Shown: positions 27,665-36,848, numbered from the stretch's first letter. The stretch is DNA of 64,000 nucleotides from JBCCOW01 sp039025855 (GCA_039025855.1 JBCCNL010000017.1:7102-71101), one strand, 5' to 3'. Numbers and translations: made by a program. The notes: generated by a model not told the origin, from the letters alone.

Positions 27665-28114
27665 ATGGAAGTCCCTTCCAAGGTTTTGCGGAAACTCGCG
27701 GCCGAATCCGGCTACCCGGTGGACGCGTATCACTTTGTCCAGCGTGGGCTGGATTTTACGGTGCGCTCGATCCATGGGGAGTTGGACGAGGATGACGTGG
27801 AGCCCGTTGCGCCGCCGGCGGATGACCCGTCGGAACACCCGCGGCATGTGACGGGTCGGCAGCTGTGTCAGGGGTTGCGGAGCTATGCCATTCAGGAGTA
27901 CGGGCTGCTGGCTCGGCCGGTGCTGGGGCGGTGGCGGGTGCGGTCGTGCGAGGACTTTGGCCGGATGGTGTTCGCGATGGTGGACCACGGGCTGATGCAC
28001 AAGACGGACCACGACACGATCGAAGACTTCCGGGGCGTGTTCGATTTCGCCTCGGCGTTTGACAGCAGCCTGTCGCTGACCGGGCGGACGCGCACGGACG
28101 AGGCGCAGGCTTGA
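27665..28114 (+). CDS. Minf_1886 family protein (Planctomycetes/Verrucomicrobia conserved hypothetical)
   Basis: About 149 residues. It has the AYHFVQRGLDFT signature near the N-terminus, an acidic linker, then HVTGRQLCQGLRSYAIQEYGLLARPVLGRWRVRSCEDFGRMVFAMVDHGLM, the conserved core of this small family found mostly in Planctomycetes and Verrucomicrobia. Its function is unknown. ATG 27665 (MEVPSKVL) is used; a GTG two codons upstream is possible. The stop codon overlaps the start of the following AI-2E permease gene (TTGA), suggesting translational coupling. Confidence 0.85.
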   Translation: MEVPSKVLRKLAAESGYPVDAYHFVQRGLDFTVRSIHGELDEDDVEPVAPPADDPSEHPRHVTGRQLCQGLRSYAIQEYGLLARPVLGRWRVRSCEDFGRMVFAMVDHGLMHKTDHDTIEDFRGVFDFASAFDSSLSLTGRTRTDEAQA

Positions 28115-29379
28115 GCGACGAACCGGGCGATCAGGACGCGGCGGCGGGCGAAGGGCCTGACCAACAACAGGAAGCAGACGGGGCTGGCGGCGGTGGTGAT
28201 GCGGTCGTGGATGACGATCGGCCGTCGATCTCCGAGCGTTTGAACCTGATGGGCGTGGCGGACCCGCCGGTGTGGCGTCGGCGGTGGTTCCAGGTGCTGC
28301 TGGCGGTGTTGGTGGTGGGGCTGACGCTGGAGATGGTGCTGCCGCCGGTGTTCAGCCTGATCTACGCGGCGCGGTCGGTGGTGGGCGCGTTGGTGTTGGG
28401 GCTGACGCTGGCGTATGTGTTGAATCCGCTGATCACGTATTTGGAGCGGGAGCGGAACGTGCCGCGGCCGGCGTCGGCGGCGGGATTGATGGTCATCAGT
28501 GGGTTAGTGGTGGTGGGTCTGCTGGTGTGGCTGGTGCCGGCGTTGATCTCGCAAGTGGTCAGGCTGGTGCAGGCGACGCCGGCGTATGTCGCAGCGTTCC
28601 TGGAGTGGGCGCAGGTGGATGTGGAAGAAGCGAAGGCGAGCGCGACGCAGGCGGCCAACGACCTAGACCTGCAGAGCATCGATTACGGTGCGGTGTCGTC
28701 GGCGTTGCTGTCGGCGTTGAACACGGGGTTTGGCGCATTGGCGGGGGTCCTCGGGTGGGTGACGGCGGTGGGCCTGATGGTGGTGGTGGCAGCGATCTGC
28801 TTTTTCGTGTTCGTCTGGAAGCTCGGGCCGATCCGGGACTGGGCGAAGCAATTCATCCCGGCGTCACACCGCGACGAGGTGTTGGGGCTGCTGGTGAAGA
28901 TGGACCAGTCGGTGTCGGCGTACATCCGGGGTCGGCTGATCCAGGGGCTGATCCTGGCGATTATCCTGAGTGTGGGGTGGGGGATCGCGGGGGTGCCGTA
29001 CTTCCTGCTGCTGGGATTGGTGGGTGGGGTGCTGGGGCTGCTGCCGTATCTGGCGGTGGTGACGTGGCCGTTGGCGGTGTTGCTGGCGTGGATCGAATCG
29101 ACGACGGGCGGGACGGGCTTCAGCTTCTGGGCGGTGCTGTTCTGGCCGACGGTGGTGTACATGGTCGCGCAGCTGGTGGACGGGTGGGTGGTGGAGCCGG
29201 TGGTGCAGGGGCAGGCGACGGATTTGGACCCGCTGACGGTGTTGCTGGTGGTGCTGGCGGGCGGGGCGATCGCGGGGCTGCTGGGGTTGATCCTGGCGGT
29301 GCCGGCGGCGGCGTGCGGGAAGATCCTGCTGCGGGAGGTGGTGCTGCCGCGGCTTCGGGAGTTGGCGGCGGAGAACTGA
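28111..29379 (+). CDS. AI-2E transporter (PerM/YdiK) family membrane protein
   Basis: 422 residues. An acidic, Gly/Gln-rich cytoplasmic N-terminus (about 1-55) precedes roughly eight membrane helices. Family features include VLGLTLAYVLNPLITYLE, the long amphipathic middle domain (residues about 150-230), FIRGR-like SAYIRGRLIQGLILAIILSVGWGIAGVPYFLLLGLVGGVLGLLPYLAV and DLDPLTVLLVVLAGG. Members export small solutes or act as Na+/H+ antiporters; the substrate is unknown. The start is TTG at 28111 overlapping the TGA of the previous gene; a start at MGVADPPVW, just before the first helix, is an alternative. Confidence 0.87.
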   Translation: MSDEPGDQDAAAGEGPDQQQEADGAGGGGDAVVDDDRPSISERLNLMGVADPPVWRRRWFQVLLAVLVVGLTLEMVLPPVFSLIYAARSVVGALVLGLTLAYVLNPLITYLERERNVPRPASAAGLMVISGLVVVGLLVWLVPALISQVVRLVQATPAYVAAFLEWAQVDVEEAKASATQAANDLDLQSIDYGAVSSALLSALNTGFGALAGVLGWVTAVGLMVVVAAICFFVFVWKLGPIRDWAKQFIPASHRDEVLGLLVKMDQSVSAYIRGRLIQGLILAIILSVGWGIAGVPYFLLLGLVGGVLGLLPYLAVVTWPLAVLLAWIESTTGGTGFSFWAVLFWPTVVYMVAQLVDGWVVEPVVQGQATDLDPLTVLLVVLAGGAIAGLLGLILAVPAAACGKILLREVVLPRLRELAAEN

Positions 29380-29470
29380 GGTGTTCGGCGGGCGGTCGCG
29401 ACCACCGGTGGCGTCTTTATGGGTGGGATCAGTGCTTGGTGGGGCGGGGTGGAGTGCGTATCCTTAAGGG

Positions 29471-30349
29471 ATGAAACACCTGTTTTTGTGCGGTCTGGTG
29501 GTCGTCGCGTTGGGCTGTGGTGAGGCTGTCTCGCAGGAAGTGGTGGAGCCGGCTGCGGGTTCGGGGACAACTGCAACACCCGTCACGCCGCCGGGGGTCA
29601 CGCTAAGCCTGGAGCAGACGCCGCTGCGGCAGGCCCTTCGGATCTGGTCGGTGCAGAGCGGTCGGCAGTTGGTGGTGACGTCGTGGCCGGCGATGGAGTT
29701 GGCGGGGGTGGACCCGGAGACGCCGATTACGCTGCGGGGGATCGGGATGCCGCCGGGGCGGGCGCTTCGGCTGATCCTGAGCCAGGCGTCGGCGACCGCA
29801 GCGGTGGCGGTGGGTGGGGTGGGTGGTGCGGAGACGGAGCTGATTTACCGGGTGACGCCGTGGTATGTGGAGGTGATGACCAAGGCGATCGCGAACCGTC
29901 GGCCGACCACGCGGGTGTACTACATCGGGGACCTGTTGCACGAGGTGCCGAACTTCACTGATGCGCCGACGTTTTCGCTGACCGATGCGCTGAGCAACAC
30001 GAACTCGGGCGGCGGCGGCAGTGGTGGCGGGGGTGGCGATCTGTTCGAGGACGACAACGACAACGAGGAGCAGGTCGGCACGACGCGGCAGTCACGGGGC
30101 GAAGCGTTGGCGGGGGTGATCCGCGACACGATCGAGCCGACGATCTGGCGGGGCAACGGCGGCGACGCCGGGGCGATCACGTATCGGCAGAACCACCTGA
30201 TCATCCGCGCTCCGTTTTACGTGCACGACCAAATCGGCAAGTCGATCCCCGCGGTGCGTCGGCCAGCGGTGAACGGGACGCGGACGGGCGTGACGACGCG
30301 CGGTCCGGGGGTGACGGACACGGGCGTGTCACGTCGTGGGGCCAATTAG
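29471..30349 (+). CDS. Secretin N-domain homologue, exported, lacking the channel domain
   Basis: 292 residues. The N-terminus MKHLFLCGLVVVALGCGEAVSQE is a signal peptide; GC-G could be a weak lipobox. An STN-like domain follows (VTLSLEQTPLRQALRIWSVQSG...DPETPITLRGIGMPPGRALRLIL), then VYYIGDLLHEVPNFTDAPTF, a Gly-rich run and an acidic linker, then a short N-domain-like end (IRDTIEPTIW, YRQNHLIIRAPFYVHDQI). The VPNFTDAPTF...SNTNSGGGG segment is the same, residue for residue, as in the secretin at 4.5-7.6 kb, but the codons differ. There is no barrel domain. It may assist or regulate the secretin, or be a remnant paralogue. Confidence 0.75.
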   Translation: MKHLFLCGLVVVALGCGEAVSQEVVEPAAGSGTTATPVTPPGVTLSLEQTPLRQALRIWSVQSGRQLVVTSWPAMELAGVDPETPITLRGIGMPPGRALRLILSQASATAAVAVGGVGGAETELIYRVTPWYVEVMTKAIANRRPTTRVYYIGDLLHEVPNFTDAPTFSLTDALSNTNSGGGGSGGGGGDLFEDDNDNEEQVGTTRQSRGEALAGVIRDTIEPTIWRGNGGDAGAITYRQNHLIIRAPFYVHDQIGKSIPAVRRPAVNGTRTGVTTRGPGVTDTGVSRRGAN

Positions 30350-30385
30350 TGGCATTCAATACATCCGGCGTATCTGAGGCGTGAT

Positions 30386-30805
30386 GTGTTTCGTCATCTG
30401 ATCATCATTGTTGCGATCGTTGGACTGATCGGTCTTGTTTTGATCGGTAACGGTCGAACACACCGAAGTCTCGGCTTCGGGCATTCCGTTACCGTTCAGA
30501 TGCCATCTGGCATCGTCCCGTCGACTACGGGATACTTGTTTGTTTGGGATAAATCCCAAGCCGACATGGTGATCAGCGATGTTTCCTCATTTGCTGACGC
30601 ATTCACATCTGTGCCGAACCTCCAGTTCGACGTTGTGGCGAGTGGGTATCGAGCGACCCGGTGGTTTGGGCTAGTCGAGGATACCGGACAGGAGTCAATC
30701 ATCCTTGTAAGGCTTGAGTCAACTACGGGGGACGCATATGTGGGTATGAGTGAATTACCGCCCGTTGGGACACCGGTGAGTGTTTCCGTCAGTGAAGTCC
30801 CATAG
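30386..30805 (+). CDS. Hypothetical protein with N-terminal membrane segment
   Basis: 139 residues, GTG start. One hydrophobic helix (HLIIIVAIVGLIGLVLIG, residues 4-21) is followed by a beta-rich extracytoplasmic domain (VTVQMPSGIVPSTTGYLFVWDKSQADMVISDV). I do not recognise a family. Base composition is clearly less GC-rich than the neighbours, with codons such as GTT, TCT and GAT, which suggests acquisition from elsewhere or relaxed selection. It ends 13 bp before the convergent IMP dehydrogenase stop. Confidence 0.5.
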   Translation: MFRHLIIIVAIVGLIGLVLIGNGRTHRSLGFGHSVTVQMPSGIVPSTTGYLFVWDKSQADMVISDVSSFADAFTSVPNLQFDVVASGYRATRWFGLVEDTGQESIILVRLESTTGDAYVGMSELPPVGTPVSVSVSEVP

Positions 30806-30818
30806 TAAGGGTGGCGGA

Positions 30819-32321
30819 TCAGTCGTCGCCGACTTCGACGGTGTAGTTGGGGCTCTCGCGGGTGATCTGGATGTCGTGGGGGTGGGACTCGGCGAGCGAG
30901 GCGCCGGTGATGCGGACGAACTGGGCTTTGCTGCGGAGGTCGTCGATGGTCTGGACACCGCAGTAGCCCATGCCAGCACGGACGCCGCCGACCATCTGGT
31001 AGACGAAGTCTTCGAGGGGGCCGCGGTAGGGGACACGGCCCTCGACGCCTTCGGGGACGAGCTTGCCGTTGCCCTTGGAGGATGGGGTGAGGCTGGGTTT
31101 GATTTTTTCGGCCTGGCCGTAGCGGTCGGCGGAGCCGGCGACCATGGCGCCTTCGGAGCCCATGCCGCGGTAGGTCTTGTAGCGTCGGCCGTGGTGGATG
31201 ACGAGGTCGCCGGGGGATTCGTCGAGGCCGGCGAAGAGGGAGCCGAGCATGACGACGGAGGCGCCGGCGGCGAGGGCTTTGGTGATGTCGCCGGAGTGGC
31301 GGATGCCGCCGTCGGCGATGACGGGGACGCCGGCGTCTTTGGCGACGCTGACGGCGTTCATGATGGCGGTGATCTGGGGGACGCCGACGCCGGAGACGAC
31401 GCGGGTGGTGCAGATCGAGCCTGGGCCGATCCCGACCTTAACCGCGTCGGCGCCGGCGGCGATGAGGTCAGATGCGCCTTGGGCGGTGGCGATGTTGCCG
31501 GCGATGACCTCGATGCCGTAGCGGGCTTTGACGGCCTTGACGGTGTCCATGACGTTGGAGGAGTGGCCGTGTGCGGAGTCGACGACGATGACATCGACTT
31601 CGGCCTCGATGAGGGCGCCAACGCGGTCGAGCTGGTGAACGCCGACGGCGGCCCCGACCCGGAGCCGGCCGCGGTCGTCGCGGCAGGCGAGGGGGAACTG
31701 GCTCTGCTTGGCGATGTCCCGCATGGTGATGAGCCCGGTGAGCTTGCCGGCGTCGTCGACGAGCAGGAGCTTCTCGACCTTGTTGCGGTTGAGGATGGAC
31801 TCGGCCTTGTCGAGGGTGGTGTCGGGCGGCCCGGTGACGAGGTTGGCGGACATGACCTCGTGGACGGGCTTCTCGTCGTCGTCGAGGAACATCATGTCGC
31901 GGCGGGTGATGATGCCGACGACTTTCTCGCCGGGCTGGCCGTCGACGGTGACGGGGACGCCGGAGATGTGCTGCTCGGCCATGAGGCGTCGGGCCTCGGA
32001 GGACGGGGCGTCGGGGGGGAGGACGACGGGGTCGGTGATGACGCCGTTGGCGGAGCGTTTGACCTTCGTGACCTCGCGGACCTGGGCGGCGACGGAGAGG
32101 TTTTTGTGGATGACGCCGAGGCCGCCTTGCTGGGCCAAGGCGATAGCGAGTGCGGCCTCGGTGACGGTGTCCATCGGGGCCGAGAGGAGTGGGATGTTGA
32201 GGCGGATGCCGCGGGTGAGCTGGGTGGAGGTATCGGCTTGGGCGGGGGTGATCTCGCTGCGAGCTGGCAGGAGGAGCACGTCGTCGAACGTCAGGCCTTC
32301 GGAGATGATCTTGGGTTCCAT
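30819..32321 (-). CDS. guaB: IMP dehydrogenase
   Basis: 500 residues, full length. N-terminal TFDDVLLLPARSEI, a pair of CBS domains in residues about 95-205 (HISGVPVTVDG, VEKLLLVDDAGKLTGLIT), then the TIM-barrel: VDVIVVDSAHGHS, the active-site loop GIGPGSICTTRVVSG with the catalytic Cys, IADGGIRHSGDITKALAAGA, MLGSLFAG and the flap segment GSADRYGQ. It catalyses NAD-dependent oxidation of IMP to XMP, the committed step to GMP. It ends 13 bp from the convergent hypothetical gene; the upstream DUF4159 gene on the same strand ends 109 bp before its start. Confidence 0.96.
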   Translation of the reverse strand: MEPKIISEGLTFDDVLLLPARSEITPAQADTSTQLTRGIRLNIPLLSAPMDTVTEAALAIALAQQGGLGVIHKNLSVAAQVREVTKVKRSANGVITDPVVLPPDAPSSEARRLMAEQHISGVPVTVDGQPGEKVVGIITRRDMMFLDDDEKPVHEVMSANLVTGPPDTTLDKAESILNRNKVEKLLLVDDAGKLTGLITMRDIAKQSQFPLACRDDRGRLRVGAAVGVHQLDRVGALIEAEVDVIVVDSAHGHSSNVMDTVKAVKARYGIEVIAGNIATAQGASDLIAAGADAVKVGIGPGSICTTRVVSGVGVPQITAIMNAVSVAKDAGVPVIADGGIRHSGDITKALAAGASVVMLGSLFAGLDESPGDLVIHHGRRYKTYRGMGSEGAMVAGSADRYGQAEKIKPSLTPSSKGNGKLVPEGVEGRVPYRGPLEDFVYQMVGGVRAGMGYCGVQTIDDLRSKAQFVRITGASLAESHPHDIQITRESPNYTVEVGDD

Positions 32322-32430
32322 GCCCGATTGTGGGGAGGGCGTGGCACCGCGTCAAGGGGGTGAGGCGGGTGGGCGTGTGAGTTTGGGGTAAGACTTAGGT
32401 CCGCAGCGACGTTGGACCGGGTAGGCGGAG

Positions 32431-34743
32431 TCAGTTGCTGCGTTGCTGTTTGGCAAAGGCGAGGAGGTTGGACATGAAGCGGCTGGCGGTGGGGGTGGCG
32501 TAGCCGTCGATGCCCCACCAGCGGACGCCCATGAGCCCGAGGCTGACGTCCTGCCGGCTGAAGACGACGGCGTCGCGGCGGTCGACCTGGATGACGGTCA
32601 TGCTGAGCGACCGCTGCTTGCCACGCTCGAGGACGCTGGCGGGCCGCATGACGACGGAGCGGATGGGTTCGGCGTTCGGGACGCCCCGGCCGCGCGTAAT
32701 GGGCGAGCGCGAGCTCATCCGTCGGACGCGCTCCCCGAGTGCTTCGGCGAGCGCCTCTTCCATGCTGTCGACGAACTGGCCGCGGCCGCCGATGTTCTCG
32801 ACGAAGACGGTGCCGCCGTTCTCGACGAACTTCTTCATGGCGGAGACTTCCGCGGCACTGAGTTCGGCGCGTTCGACGCCGGCGAGGTGGAGCAGTTCGG
32901 CCTTGCTGTCGCCGACATTGGCGAGCGGCATCTGGCGGACAGTGAGGTCGAGCCCGGTCTGGTTGAACAGGCGGTTCTTGTAGGCGGTCATGGCCTGGGG
33001 CTCGATCAGGGGGGCGTCGTTGCCGCCGATGCGGGCACGGACGACGGTGACGGCCCCTGTTTGTGGGCGGGATTCACGGCTGACCAGCGGTGATTCGAGC
33101 CGGGGACGCATGACACCGCGCTCGGAGGCGGTGGCGTAGAGGTTGACGGCAAAGGCCCAAGGCGGGTCGCCGCCGGGCGTCTCATCGGCCTGCCACTGCA
33201 TGCCCCAATCGGTGCGGGGCATCACGATCAGGTCGCGTGCCCCGTTGCTCAGCGACATCACCCGCGTCCTCCCCCCGCCCGGCACGGGCATGATCAGGCT
33301 CATTAGTGGGTGGTCGGCACCCAGTGGCTTCATCTTCCCGAGCCCCGGGTACATGCGTTGAGCCAGCTCTTCGACGGACCGGGCAAACGACGTGCTGTTC
33401 TTCTCAGGGTTCGCCAGCAGCATGCCGCCGTGGTCGACATAGGTCTTGAGCTTCGCGACCTGGGCGTCGTTGAGCTCCAAGGGTTCGCGTCCGGAGAGGT
33501 AGAGGATCGGGGTGCTGATCCAGTCTTGCCAGTCACTATTGAGCGGCACGACCGACCAGCCGAGATCGTTCTCCCGGTACTCGCTCATGTACTGGTTCAG
33601 AAAGTAGATGTCGTTGGGGCGGTTGTTCCAGGCATAGTTGGGTAGCTGGAGCTTGTTGATCCAGAGCGGGACGTTGCCGCGGGCCAAGAACATGAGCACG
33701 AACGGGGCCTCGGTCACACCTTGGCCCTTGTTGGAGCCCACCAGCTCGCTGGCGATCGCTTCAAACCAGTCTTCGCCGGAGAAGCGCCGCTTGCCAGACG
33801 CGAGGGCGACGCGTTCGATGCCGTAGTAGTAGTAGCCCCCCCCGCCGTGGCCGCCACCTCTTCGGCCTGAGGTGACCGGGCCGTTGCGGTCGAGATAATC
33901 GATGCCGCGCTGGATCGCTGCGGTGATGTTGGGTTCGGGGGTGTCGCGGTCACGGTGTAATTGCTGCTGGGCGATGTAGAGGACCGTGAGTCCCGCACAG
34001 GTCATGGTCTTTCGGGGCTCGCCGCTACCACCGCCCTTCGCGCCGTAGGCCCAGCCACCGTCGACATTCGTACGTCGACCCTCGATATTGACCACGCCCT
34101 CGAGCTGCTCGTCGAGGAAGTGCTCGACCGCATTCTCCCAGAAAGCCTGGCGGACCCGGGCTCCGCGCTTGACTGCCTGCCAGATCGCGAGCACTCCATA
34201 CTGTGTGGTGGAGTTGTCGATCCGCCTGATGACGCGTCCAAGCGGTGGATCGGTGCGAAACTCGTCGCCGGAGGCCACGCGTCGGTTCGGGTAGACCCAG
34301 TAGTTGAACCGGCTGCGGTTAGCGGTGCTACGCAACAGGTTGCTGGCGTCGGACTCGAGCTGGCCCATGAACTCTTCGGGCAGGTACGACCAGACATGGG
34401 CTCGCAGCGCGACGCCGTAGGTGCCGTGCATGTCGTTCTCACGCAGCCAGTCGATCGAACGGCGTAGCCGGGGCTCCTGCATCGATTCCCCGGAAACGAG
34501 TAGCGCGAGGGCGTTCAGGGCCGTAGGCCCGCCGAAGTTCTTCAACTCGTTCGGGTCGTTCGCACCTTCGGGGTGGTACGACGCGTGGTGCCACAGCCCG
34601 GTCGCGGACTGCTGGTTGTAGATGCGCTGCTTGACGCGTTCGATCTTCTGGACGACGGCGTCGTGGGTCAGGGCGTCGGCCCACGCCTGGACCGAAACGA
34701 AGCCGAGCAGAGCGGCGAGCGAAAAGAGCATGAATCGCTGCAT
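32431..34743 (-). CDS. DUF4159 domain protein with N-terminal alpha/alpha-toroid (prenyltransferase-like) domain
   Basis: About 770 residues. Signal peptide (MQRFMLFSLAALLGFVSVQAWADA), then a terpenoid-cyclase/prenyltransferase-like alpha/alpha-barrel (about 30-360: GGPTALNALALL, TTQYGVLAIWQA, VDGGWAYG, TCAGLTVLYIAQ, GYYYYGIERVA). The second half is DUF4159, a GATase-like fold (DWQDWISTPILYLSGREPLELND, LKTYVDHGGMLLANP), followed by a second similar domain (LLHLAGVERAELSAAEVSAMKKFVENGGTVFVENIGG). This two-part architecture is typical of planctomycetes; the role is unknown, and location is probably periplasmic. ATG 34743 begins the signal peptide; a GTG seven codons upstream is less likely. Confidence 0.84.
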   Translation of the reverse strand: MQRFMLFSLAALLGFVSVQAWADALTHDAVVQKIERVKQRIYNQQSATGLWHHASYHPEGANDPNELKNFGGPTALNALALLVSGESMQEPRLRRSIDWLRENDMHGTYGVALRAHVWSYLPEEFMGQLESDASNLLRSTANRSRFNYWVYPNRRVASGDEFRTDPPLGRVIRRIDNSTTQYGVLAIWQAVKRGARVRQAFWENAVEHFLDEQLEGVVNIEGRRTNVDGGWAYGAKGGGSGEPRKTMTCAGLTVLYIAQQQLHRDRDTPEPNITAAIQRGIDYLDRNGPVTSGRRGGGHGGGGYYYYGIERVALASGKRRFSGEDWFEAIASELVGSNKGQGVTEAPFVLMFLARGNVPLWINKLQLPNYAWNNRPNDIYFLNQYMSEYRENDLGWSVVPLNSDWQDWISTPILYLSGREPLELNDAQVAKLKTYVDHGGMLLANPEKNSTSFARSVEELAQRMYPGLGKMKPLGADHPLMSLIMPVPGGGRTRVMSLSNGARDLIVMPRTDWGMQWQADETPGGDPPWAFAVNLYATASERGVMRPRLESPLVSRESRPQTGAVTVVRARIGGNDAPLIEPQAMTAYKNRLFNQTGLDLTVRQMPLANVGDSKAELLHLAGVERAELSAAEVSAMKKFVENGGTVFVENIGGRGQFVDSMEEALAEALGERVRRMSSRSPITRGRGVPNAEPIRSVVMRPASVLERGKQRSLSMTVIQVDRRDAVVFSRQDVSLGLMGVRWWGIDGYATPTASRFMSNLLAFAKQQRSN

Positions 34744-34814
34744 GTCAACAGTATAACGGGCCACTGGGGCTTGCCGGTTCGCGACGTACGGGCCGGGTTC
34801 GTGTAGCTGATCGG

Positions 34815-35669
34815 TCAGGACGCTTCGCGGGGAGCCACCGGCTCCATCCGGGCGGCCTGCGCGCGGGCGATCTCGAGGCGATCGATGACGTGCTGCATGT
34901 TGGCCGGGCGGTCGGCGGGGTCAATCGCGATGCAGTCCATGACGAGCGTGGACAACGCCGGCGGGACCGCGGCGTTGTGCTCGATCGGCGGGGCCGGGCT
35001 TTCGGGGCGTGAGGCCCGGACCTTCACGCTCGAGTCGTTCTTCGGGATCATCGTCGGAACATAGTGGCCCGTAAGCAGCCAATACATCGTGGCCCCGAGG
35101 TTGAACACATCGGTCTGCGGAGTGATCGCGCGTCGCTTGACCTGTTCCGGCGCGATGTAGTCCGGCGTGCCCTGGATGCGCTCTTTTACCGTGCCGATCG
35201 CACAGGACTGCCCGAAATCGATCAGCTTCACACCGCCATCGCGGTCCAGCATCATGTTGTTCGGCTTGATGTCCGCGTGGACATACCCCGCCTCGTGCAT
35301 CGCCCCGAGTGCTTCAGCGCCCTGCATCATGATGGTGCAGAACCCCTCGATGTCGTCGGCCTGGAATGCCTCGAGTGTCTTACCGTCCACCAACTCCATC
35401 AGCACCAACACTTCAGAGGTGCGGATCAACGCACGCTGTCTGATCAGCTTGAAACTCCGACGCAGCCGGGGATGGTCCATCGAAGAAGCGATCTCGTGTT
35501 CGTGGATCGCCTGATCCAGGAACCGCTGATCGCTCGGGCCGCTCTTGACCACTCGCTTGAGGCAGAACTTTTCACCCGCGTCGTTGCAGACTTCGAACAG
35601 CGTGCTTCCAGCACCCTTCCCCAGGGTGTGAAGCACGTCGTAGCCACCAATCTGATACGCAATACTCAT
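34815..35669 (-). CDS. Serine/threonine protein kinase (Hanks type)
   Basis: 284 residues: a bare kinase domain with no membrane segment or sensor. Gly-rich loop GKGAGS (17-22), Lys38, catalytic loop HADIKPNN (131-138), DFG (151-153), GTPDYIAPEQ (activation end). The catalytic loop has Ala in place of the usual Arg before Asp133, so this is a non-RD kinase, and its activity may not depend on activation-loop phosphorylation. It phosphorylates Ser/Thr of unknown targets in the cytoplasm. It lies between the DUF4159 gene and a 373-bp gap; no partner phosphatase is nearby. Confidence 0.92.
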   Translation of the reverse strand: MSIAYQIGGYDVLHTLGKGAGSTLFEVCNDAGEKFCLKRVVKSGPSDQRFLDQAIHEHEIASSMDHPRLRRSFKLIRQRALIRTSEVLVLMELVDGKTLEAFQADDIEGFCTIMMQGAEALGAMHEAGYVHADIKPNNMMLDRDGGVKLIDFGQSCAIGTVKERIQGTPDYIAPEQVKRRAITPQTDVFNLGATMYWLLTGHYVPTMIPKNDSSVKVRASRPESPAPPIEHNAAVPPALSTLVMDCIAIDPADRPANMQHVIDRLEIARAQAARMEPVAPREAS

Positions 35670-36042
35670 AACAACAGCCTACAGCCCGCTTGACGCAAAA
35701 CCTGCGTTACCTGCCGGGCGCCGGCGATTCCGTAATGTCTTTCGGATAACCGAATGAAAGATGCGTACACATTACTCGCCATCCGCTCATCGAGCAAACA
35801 ATTACGTCAATCCACCGTTCTTCTCTCGGACCCGCCGCCTGGCCTGGCGGTCGGTCGACCATGGCGGCGTCGAGGGCAGCCTTTCAGGGCGGCGTTAGTA
35901 CCCATCGGTGAAGCTTCTCTGCCATTGACCAGAGTGCCTCGCCAGAGGGACAACGGCCCACGACGCCGAAATATGCGTGCGATCCGGGAGAATCACCCAC
36001 TTGCCTCTTCTAAATGGTTGTTAACCCATCCGCAACAGTGAA
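35670..36042. other. Intergenic region without a recognised gene
   Basis: 373 bp between the protein kinase start and the amidase-like stop, both on the minus strand. The kinase promoter must lie here. A 95-codon plus-strand frame (35754-36041) has no family similarity, no ribosome binding site and no regular third-position bias. The sequence is less GC-rich than the genes. No repeat or RNA element was recognised. Confidence 0.5.
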
Positions 36043-36714
36043 TTACCGCAGAAGACTGTTGTCGAACCAGGCGAGCGGGAAGTGAGGGTTGGTATCACTA
36101 ACCGCATCTGTTGGCTGCCCAACACGCAGATAGACCCGCTCAGCCGGGATGCCGTATCGCGCCTGCAGCCGACGCACAAGCCAGACCAATTCGCGTAGCT
36201 GCTCGTCCGTGGCAGGACGGTTCGCGGTGTCACCAATCAGGCAGATGCCGATCGCGTGTTCGTGGTACCAGTCCGCCCCCCGGCCTTTACCAAGGTAGGC
36301 CCCAGCCGACTGGGCGTGCCAGCGGTAGCTCGTCGTCGTCCGGCCGTCCCGGTCGCCCGAGCCGTTGTTGATCACCATGTGGTAGCCGCTGTCCGATCGG
36401 CCAGCGTCACGATACGCCTCATCGAGGTCGGTCAGCCCGCCGAGGTGGCCCCGGCTGTCGTGGATGACAATCGCCCGCCAAGGACGCTCGCTCCCGGCTC
36501 GCTGGAACTGAAATAGCAGTTCTTCAGGCGAGCCTGTCCGCCCAGGGTGATCCACCGACGACAGGGTCACGCCCGGCCGAGGTGCGCCACTGTCCGGTTC
36601 CAGCCACAGCAGCAGCCCGCTGACGAGCGTCATCCCGACGATCAGCGAACTCAAAACCGCGATATTCCGTTTGTCCGGCATCTTCTTCGACGCTTGGTTA
36701 GCCGATCCACGCAT
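36043..36714 (-). CDS. N-acetylmuramoyl-L-alanine amidase/PGRP-like protein, probably with altered zinc site
   Basis: About 223 residues. One membrane segment (IAVLSSLIVGMTLVSGLLLWL) anchors a periplasmic amidase_2-like domain: WRAIVIHDSRG (first zinc His), SDSGYHMVINNGSGD, RWHAQSAGAYLG, HAIGICLIGDTANRPATDEQLRELVWLVRRLQARYGIPAERVYL. The region that should hold the second zinc His (GHxD...) reads VYLRVGQPTDAVSDTNPHFP, with no His in place. The domain may bind peptidoglycan fragments without cutting them. ATG 36714 has a GGGAGG upstream and precedes the membrane segment. Confidence 0.72.
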   Translation of the reverse strand: MRGSANQASKKMPDKRNIAVLSSLIVGMTLVSGLLLWLEPDSGAPRPGVTLSSVDHPGRTGSPEELLFQFQRAGSERPWRAIVIHDSRGHLGGLTDLDEAYRDAGRSDSGYHMVINNGSGDRDGRTTTSYRWHAQSAGAYLGKGRGADWYHEHAIGICLIGDTANRPATDEQLRELVWLVRRLQARYGIPAERVYLRVGQPTDAVSDTNPHFPLAWFDNSLLR

Positions 36715-36848
36715 CGCGGCCCCTCCCCGAAGGCCAGACGCTGAAGCGGGCCGGGTCACGCGACCTCGCCCATCGTGTTTTCGACCAGATGCCGGTGCCA
36801 CTTTGAAGTTTGCCCCCTCCCGGGGCGATAAAAACTCGCGTCAACCAC

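Noticed and set aside
35754..36041. 95-codon plus-strand frame in the kinase-amidase gap
   Set aside because: No ribosome binding site, no codon bias like the neighbours and no recognisable protein features.
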